Shown here: positions 60,132-64,000 of the stretch, one piece after another
Layout: each line of letters starts with the position of its first letter
How positions within the stretch are numbered: the stretch's first letter is position 1
Position numbers and translations under genes: made by a program
Assembly (NCBI GenBank): GCA_016793635.1
Contig: JAEUMD010000013.1
Coordinates: forward strand, 62,001 to 126,000
DNA length: 64,000 bases
Direction: 5' to 3'
From: Hyphomicrobiaceae bacterium
Lineage (GTDB): Bacteria > Pseudomonadota > Alphaproteobacteria > Rhizobiales > Hyphomicrobiaceae
The notes under the pieces: generated by a model
What the model was told of the DNA's origin: nothing
What the model saw: the letters and a program-made list of their open reading frames with translations, nothing else
Database searches by the model: none

Positions 60132-63100
60132 ATGGGCAGCGACATGGAAACGCGCATCCGCCACGTCACGGCGGTGCTCGGTCCGACCAACACCGGCAAA
60201 ACGCATCTCGCCATCGAGCGCATGCTCGGCCACGAAAGCGGGATGATCGGCCTGCCGCTGCGCCTGCTGGCGCGCGAGGTCTACGATAAGATTGCCGCCC
60301 GCGTTGGCGCCGACAAAGTCGCGCTCATTACCGGCGAGGAGAAGATCCGGCCGGAACGCGCCCGCTACTGGGTCGCAACCGTCGAGGCGATGCCGCGCGA
60401 CATCGATGTCGATTTCCTCGCGATCGACGAGGTGCAACTCTGCGGCGATCCCGAGCGTGGCCACGTCTTCACCGATCGCCTGCTGCACTCGCGCGGCCTC
60501 AAAGAGACACTACTGCTCGGCGCGCAAACCATGCGCGAGGCGATCGCCGATCTGATCCCCGGCGCCAATTTCATCTCGCGCCCGCGTCTCTCCAAGCTGA
60601 CCTACGCGGGCGAAAAGAAGATCACGCGGTTGCCGACGCGCTCGGCCGTCGTCGCTTTCTCCGCCTCGGATGTCTATTCGATCGCCGAGCTGATCCGCCG
60701 CCAGCGTGGCGGCGCGGCTGTAGTGCTCGGGGCGCTCTCTCCGCGCACGCGCAACGCGCAGGTGGCACTCTACCAGTCGGGTGACGTCGATTTCCTGGTC
60801 GCTTCCGACGCCATCGGCATGGGCCTCAACCTCGACGTCGATCACGTCGCCTTCGCCGGCGTGCGCAAGTTCGACGGCCAGGCGCATCGCAATCTCACGC
60901 CATCGGAGATGGGGCAGATCGCGGGCCGCGCGGGCCGCCATATGAACGACGGCACGTTTGGTGTAACGGGTGGTGTACCCCCGCTCGAGCCCGATCTCGT
61001 CGAGCGCCTCGAGAACCACTCCTTCGATAGCGTGCGCGTGCTGCAATGGCGCAACCGCAAGCTCGAATTCCGCACCCTCGACGCGCTGCGCGAGAGCCTG
61101 CGCGACATGCCGCGCGAGCAGCGGCTCGTCAGAGCGCGCATGGCCGACGACGTCGAGGCGCTCGAGACGGTCAGCCGGGATTCCGAGGTCGTCGCCATGG
61201 CGCGGGCGCCGGCCGCCGTCGCAAAGCTCTGGGACGTCTGCCAGGTGCCCGACTACCGCAAGGTTTCGCCGGGTGCCCACGCCGAAATGATCGCGACGCT
61301 CTACAAATTCCTGATGGGCCCGGAGGAGCGTATCCCCGAGGACTGGTTCGCCCGTCACGTCGACTTCGCGGATCGTACCGACGGCGACATCGACACGCTC
61401 GCCAACCGCATCGCTCACATCCGCACCTGGACGTTCGTCTCCAACCGGGCCGAATGGCTGAAGGACCCCGCCCACTGGCAGGGCCGCACGCGCGAGATCG
61501 AGGACAAGCTCTCCGATGCGTTGCACGAGCGCTTGACGCAGCGTTTCGTCGACCGGCGCACGAGCGCGCTGATGAAGGGAATGCGCGACAAGGACGAGCT
61601 GACGGCCGAAATCAGCGACGACGGTTCGATCCATGTCGAGAACCATTTCGTTGGGCGGCTGCGTGGTTTCCAGTTCAAGGCCGATACCGCGGCTGACGGC
61701 ATCCATGGCAAGGCGACGCGCCACGCTGCCGCACAGGTGCTGTCGCGCGAGCTCGGCATGCGTGCGCGCCGCGTCGCCGCCGCCAAGGCTGATGCCTTCA
61801 AGGTGACGCGCAACGGCCGCGTACTCTGGCGGGACGAGGAAATCGCGCGACTCGAGCCGGCCGACGACCGTCTGAAGCCGTCCGTCGTGCTCCTCGCCGA
61901 CGAGCATCTATCCGCGGGTGACCGCGAGCGCGTGCAGGCGCGGCTCGATGCCTGGATCGCTGAGACGGTCGCGGAGCGCTTGAAGCCGCTCGTCGATATC
62001 GTCAAGGCCGAGGATCTCACCGGCCTCGCGCGCGGCATCGCCTTCCGTATGTCGGAGAGCTTCGGCGTGTTGAAGCGTGAATTGATCGCCGAGGAGATCA
62101 AATCACTCGATCAACCGGCCCGCGCCAGCCTGCGCAAATACGGTGTGCGCTTCGGCGCGTTCAACATCTTCATTCCGCTGCTGCTGAAGCCCGCCGCGTC
62201 GGAAATGATCCTCACGCTCTGGTCGCTGAAACACGCTGGCGAGAACGGCCTCTCGCTCGACGCGCTGCCCGAGCCGCCGCGCGCAGGCCTCACGTCGGTG
62301 GCGGCCAACGCGGCGATTCCCGAGCCGTTCTATCGCTCCGCCGGCTTCCATCTGTGCGGTCCGCGCGCCGTGCGCATCGATATTCTGGAGCGCCTCGCCG
62401 ATCTCATTCGCCCCCTGCTCGCGTGGCGTGCTTCGGGTGAAAATCAGACGGCGCCGAAGGGCTCTACGGGCGATGGCGGCTTCACCATCCTGCCCGAGAT
62501 GATGTCGATCCTCGGTTGCTCGCCGGATGAGCTTGGCGATGTGCTGAAAGCGCTCGGATTCCGGCTCGATCGCCATCGCGTCACCGCGCCGGCTTCGACC
62601 GCCGCCGCTGCCAGCGTGGATGCCGATGCCGGCTCAACCGCATCCGAGGCGGCAGCCGAACCCACGATTGGAGATGCACCCGAGGTACCGGTTGCGGCGA
62701 CGCCTAGCGAGACGGTAGCGGCAGCCGAAGCGCCCGCCGTTTCGGTGGAGCCTTCCGGTGAGGTGGCGCCGGCGTCTGCGGCAGCCACCGAGGCGGTGGA
62801 GGCGTCAGGACCTTCCGCCCCGGCCGTCGCGGAGCCCTCCGAAACATTCATCGACATTTGGCGGCCACGCCGTCATCGCGCCGAGCAGGGCGCGCGCGAG
62901 CAGCATCGTGGACGCCGTGGCGGTCGCGGCGGAGCGCGTGGTCGACAGGGCCATGCGGGTGGCGCGCCGGGCGGTACCGGGCAACCCGAGGCGGGTGGAG
63001 AGGCCGTGCCTGTCGCGGCGGCGGCTGCCGCCGGGGAAGGTGGCGAACGTCAAGAGCGCCACGAGCGTCGCGATCGCCATGAACGGCAGGGCCGCGAAGG

Positions 63101-63413
63101 CGGTGAGCGTGGTAACAGGCCTGAAGGACAGCAGCATCGCGACCGCAATCGCGATCGCGACCGGTCGCGCGGCCAAGGCGGCGAGCAGCGCCAGGGCGGG
63201 CGTTCCGAAGGGCGTGGAGAAGGCCGACAGGAGGGCCGGGGCGGTGGCGATCGGCGCCGGCGCGACGAGCAGCGCGGCGGCAAGCCGCAGGTCATCAGCG
63301 CGGCACCGCGCGGCGCCAAGAAAGGGACCGTCGATCCCGATTCGCCCTTCGCCAAACTCAGCGCCCTTAAGGAGGCGATGGAGAAGCGGTCGAAGGAAAG
63401 CTCGACTCCATGA
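60132..63413 (+). CDS. Suv3-like DExH helicase with long low-complexity C-terminal tail
   Basis: A 1093-residue helicase. Walker A LGPTNTGKTHLAIERM lies near residue 16 and the DExH-type motif AIDEVQLCGD near 97. The second RecA-like domain has SDAIGMGLNLDVDHVAF near 220 and QIAGRAGRH near 262. This matches mitochondrial RNA helicase Suv3, so RNA unwinding is the likely activity. The core ends near residue 820. What follows is an Ala/Glu/Pro-rich stretch (about 820-910) and then an Arg/Gly/Glu/Gln-rich segment (about 915-1065), probably disordered and RNA-binding. ATG with AGGAG nine bases upstream. The stop overlaps the S4 gene. Confidence 0.92.
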   Translation: MGSDMETRIRHVTAVLGPTNTGKTHLAIERMLGHESGMIGLPLRLLAREVYDKIAARVGADKVALITGEEKIRPERARYWVATVEAMPRDIDVDFLAIDEVQLCGDPERGHVFTDRLLHSRGLKETLLLGAQTMREAIADLIPGANFISRPRLSKLTYAGEKKITRLPTRSAVVAFSASDVYSIAELIRRQRGGAAVVLGALSPRTRNAQVALYQSGDVDFLVASDAIGMGLNLDVDHVAFAGVRKFDGQAHRNLTPSEMGQIAGRAGRHMNDGTFGVTGGVPPLEPDLVERLENHSFDSVRVLQWRNRKLEFRTLDALRESLRDMPREQRLVRARMADDVEALETVSRDSEVVAMARAPAAVAKLWDVCQVPDYRKVSPGAHAEMIATLYKFLMGPEERIPEDWFARHVDFADRTDGDIDTLANRIAHIRTWTFVSNRAEWLKDPAHWQGRTREIEDKLSDALHERLTQRFVDRRTSALMKGMRDKDELTAEISDDGSIHVENHFVGRLRGFQFKADTAADGIHGKATRHAAAQVLSRELGMRARRVAAAKADAFKVTRNGRVLWRDEEIARLEPADDRLKPSVVLLADEHLSAGDRERVQARLDAWIAETVAERLKPLVDIVKAEDLTGLARGIAFRMSESFGVLKRELIAEEIKSLDQPARASLRKYGVRFGAFNIFIPLLLKPAASEMILTLWSLKHAGENGLSLDALPEPPRAGLTSVAANAAIPEPFYRSAGFHLCGPRAVRIDILERLADLIRPLLAWRASGENQTAPKGSTGDGGFTILPEMMSILGCSPDELGDVLKALGFRLDRHRVTAPASTAAAASVDADAGSTASEAAAEPTIGDAPEVPVAATPSETVAAAEAPAVSVEPSGEVAPASAAATEAVEASGPSAPAVAEPSETFIDIWRPRRHRAEQGAREQHRGRRGGRGGARGRQGHAGGAPGGTGQPEAGGEAVPVAAAAAAGEGGERQERHERRDRHERQGREGGERGNRPEGQQHRDRNRDRDRSRGQGGEQRQGGRSEGRGEGRQEGRGGGDRRRRDEQRGGKPQVISAAPRGAKKGTVDPDSPFAKLSALKEAMEKRSKESSTP

Positions 63414-63874
63414 GTCATGCCCCTGGCGCGGACGATGACGACGACGACGGCGAAGTAACGCCGGGCGATCCTCGCGCGACCGGCCAGAGGCTCGACAAAT
63501 GGCTGTGGTACGCCCGCGTCGCCAAGTCGCGGACGCTCGCTGCGGGCCTCGTCTCCGGAGGCAAGGTGCGTATCAACCGCGCCAAGGTCGATAAGCCGAG
63601 CCATACGATCAAGCCAGGAGACGTCGTCACGGTGTCCGTCGGGCCCAAGGTCCGCGTGCTCAAGATGCTCTCGCCCGGCGTGCGGCGCGGCCCCGCGACC
63701 GAGGCGCGCGGACTATTTGACGAATTGACTCTCGCCCCCGAACGCCCCCTTGTCGAAAGCGGAGCGCCGGGCAACGCCGCCGAGGCCGCTCCCGCTCACC
63801 GGGACCCGGGGAGCGGCCGGCCGACCAAGCGTGATCGACGGCAAATTCTCAATTTCAAGGGCGGCCGGCGCTGA
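63410..63874 (+). CDS. S4-domain RNA-binding protein (Hsp15-like)
   Basis: A 154-residue protein with an S4 RNA-binding domain at about 24-90: QRLDKWLWYARVAKSRTLAAGLVSGGKVRINRAKVDKPSHTIKPGD. This is the HslR/Hsp15 type, which in other bacteria binds stalled 50S subunits. The C-terminal tail is charged (GSGRPTKRDRRQ). The ATG overlaps the helicase stop (ATGA), so the two are translationally coupled, fitting a shared role in RNA handling. Confidence 0.93.
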   Translation: MSHAPGADDDDDDGEVTPGDPRATGQRLDKWLWYARVAKSRTLAAGLVSGGKVRINRAKVDKPSHTIKPGDVVTVSVGPKVRVLKMLSPGVRRGPATEARGLFDELTLAPERPLVESGAPGNAAEAAPAHRDPGSGRPTKRDRRQILNFKGGRR

Positions 63875-64000
63875 TAGACGGTTCTCGACCGTTCGCGGCG
63901 GTATCCGGCGGGTTGGGGTTTCGCGGTGGCGCCGGTGCGGCTATAAGGGCGGCCGACGCGCCGGAAACACGCATTCGTGAGGCGCCGAGCCTTCTCGAAT
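63875..64000. other. Downstream non-coding edge of window
   Basis: The last 126 bases contain no gene start I can support. In related genomes a ferredoxin gene often comes next, which would lie beyond the window. Confidence 0.4.

Overview
The window is a GC-rich stretch of alphaproteobacterial chromosome, most likely from the order Hyphomicrobiales (Rhizobiales). The evidence is family content and gene order: FlbT, a CobS-CobT cobaltochelatase pair near rpmB, a DUF3108 / Suv3-like helicase / S4-domain run, addA followed by trxA, OpgC, and a dnaA-dnaN-recF-gyrB cluster beside rpsT. I see no prophage, insertion sequence, CRISPR array or integron. Nearly all of it is vertically inherited core genome, so most genes are ordinary.

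Layout. Positions 1-2290: a partial homoserine-dehydrogenase-like SAF protein, a GntR/HutC regulator and a lone flbT. 2503-7654: a YugP-type zinc peptidase with an HDAC-like deacetylase 4 nt downstream, a divergent Aat-like aminoacyl-tRNA-protein transferase, and tex. 7700-12740: a small reverse-strand ORF, tRNA-Phe, then addA and trxA with a clear terminator. 12862-18808: ketopantoate reductase, two small membrane proteins, dapE, opgC and a HugZ-type protein. 19229-31691: metabolic and envelope genes, including a long CoA transferase, a quinone-oxidoreductase-like enzyme, a secreted protein with four internal repeats, AIM24, a D,D-carboxypeptidase, an AEC carrier and Kup.

Positions 31733-43627 hold the replication region, all on the minus strand: rpsT, a putative origin, a rhodanese, dnaA (with its own terminator), dnaN, a TPR-methyltransferase, recF, gyrB and yaiI. 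The 640-bp gap between rpsT and the rhodanese has a complete CtrA-type motif (TTAA-N7-TTAAC), a palindrome of two DnaA-box-like cores, and a DnaA-box-like sequence in the loop of a strong hairpin. It is the best oriC candidate in the window.

Positions 44143-50312: two tandem paralogous membrane proteins, enoyl-CoA hydratase, mutM, a CBS/CorC transporter, bolA and a J-domain protein. 50457-57597: cobS, cobT, a coupled phytase-like protein, and a two-gene exopolysaccharide pair (polyprenyl glycosylphosphotransferase and O-antigen-ligase-like polymerase). 57708-64000: a decayed cytochrome c peroxidase, rpmB with a strong terminator, DUF3108, the Suv3-like helicase and an overlapping S4 RNA-binding protein.

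The least explained items are the four-repeat secreted protein, the tandem membrane paralogs, the Aat-like paralog with an altered catalytic motif, the TPR-methyltransferase inside the replication cluster, and the origin architecture. I do not see a clear new multi-gene defence or mobile system.
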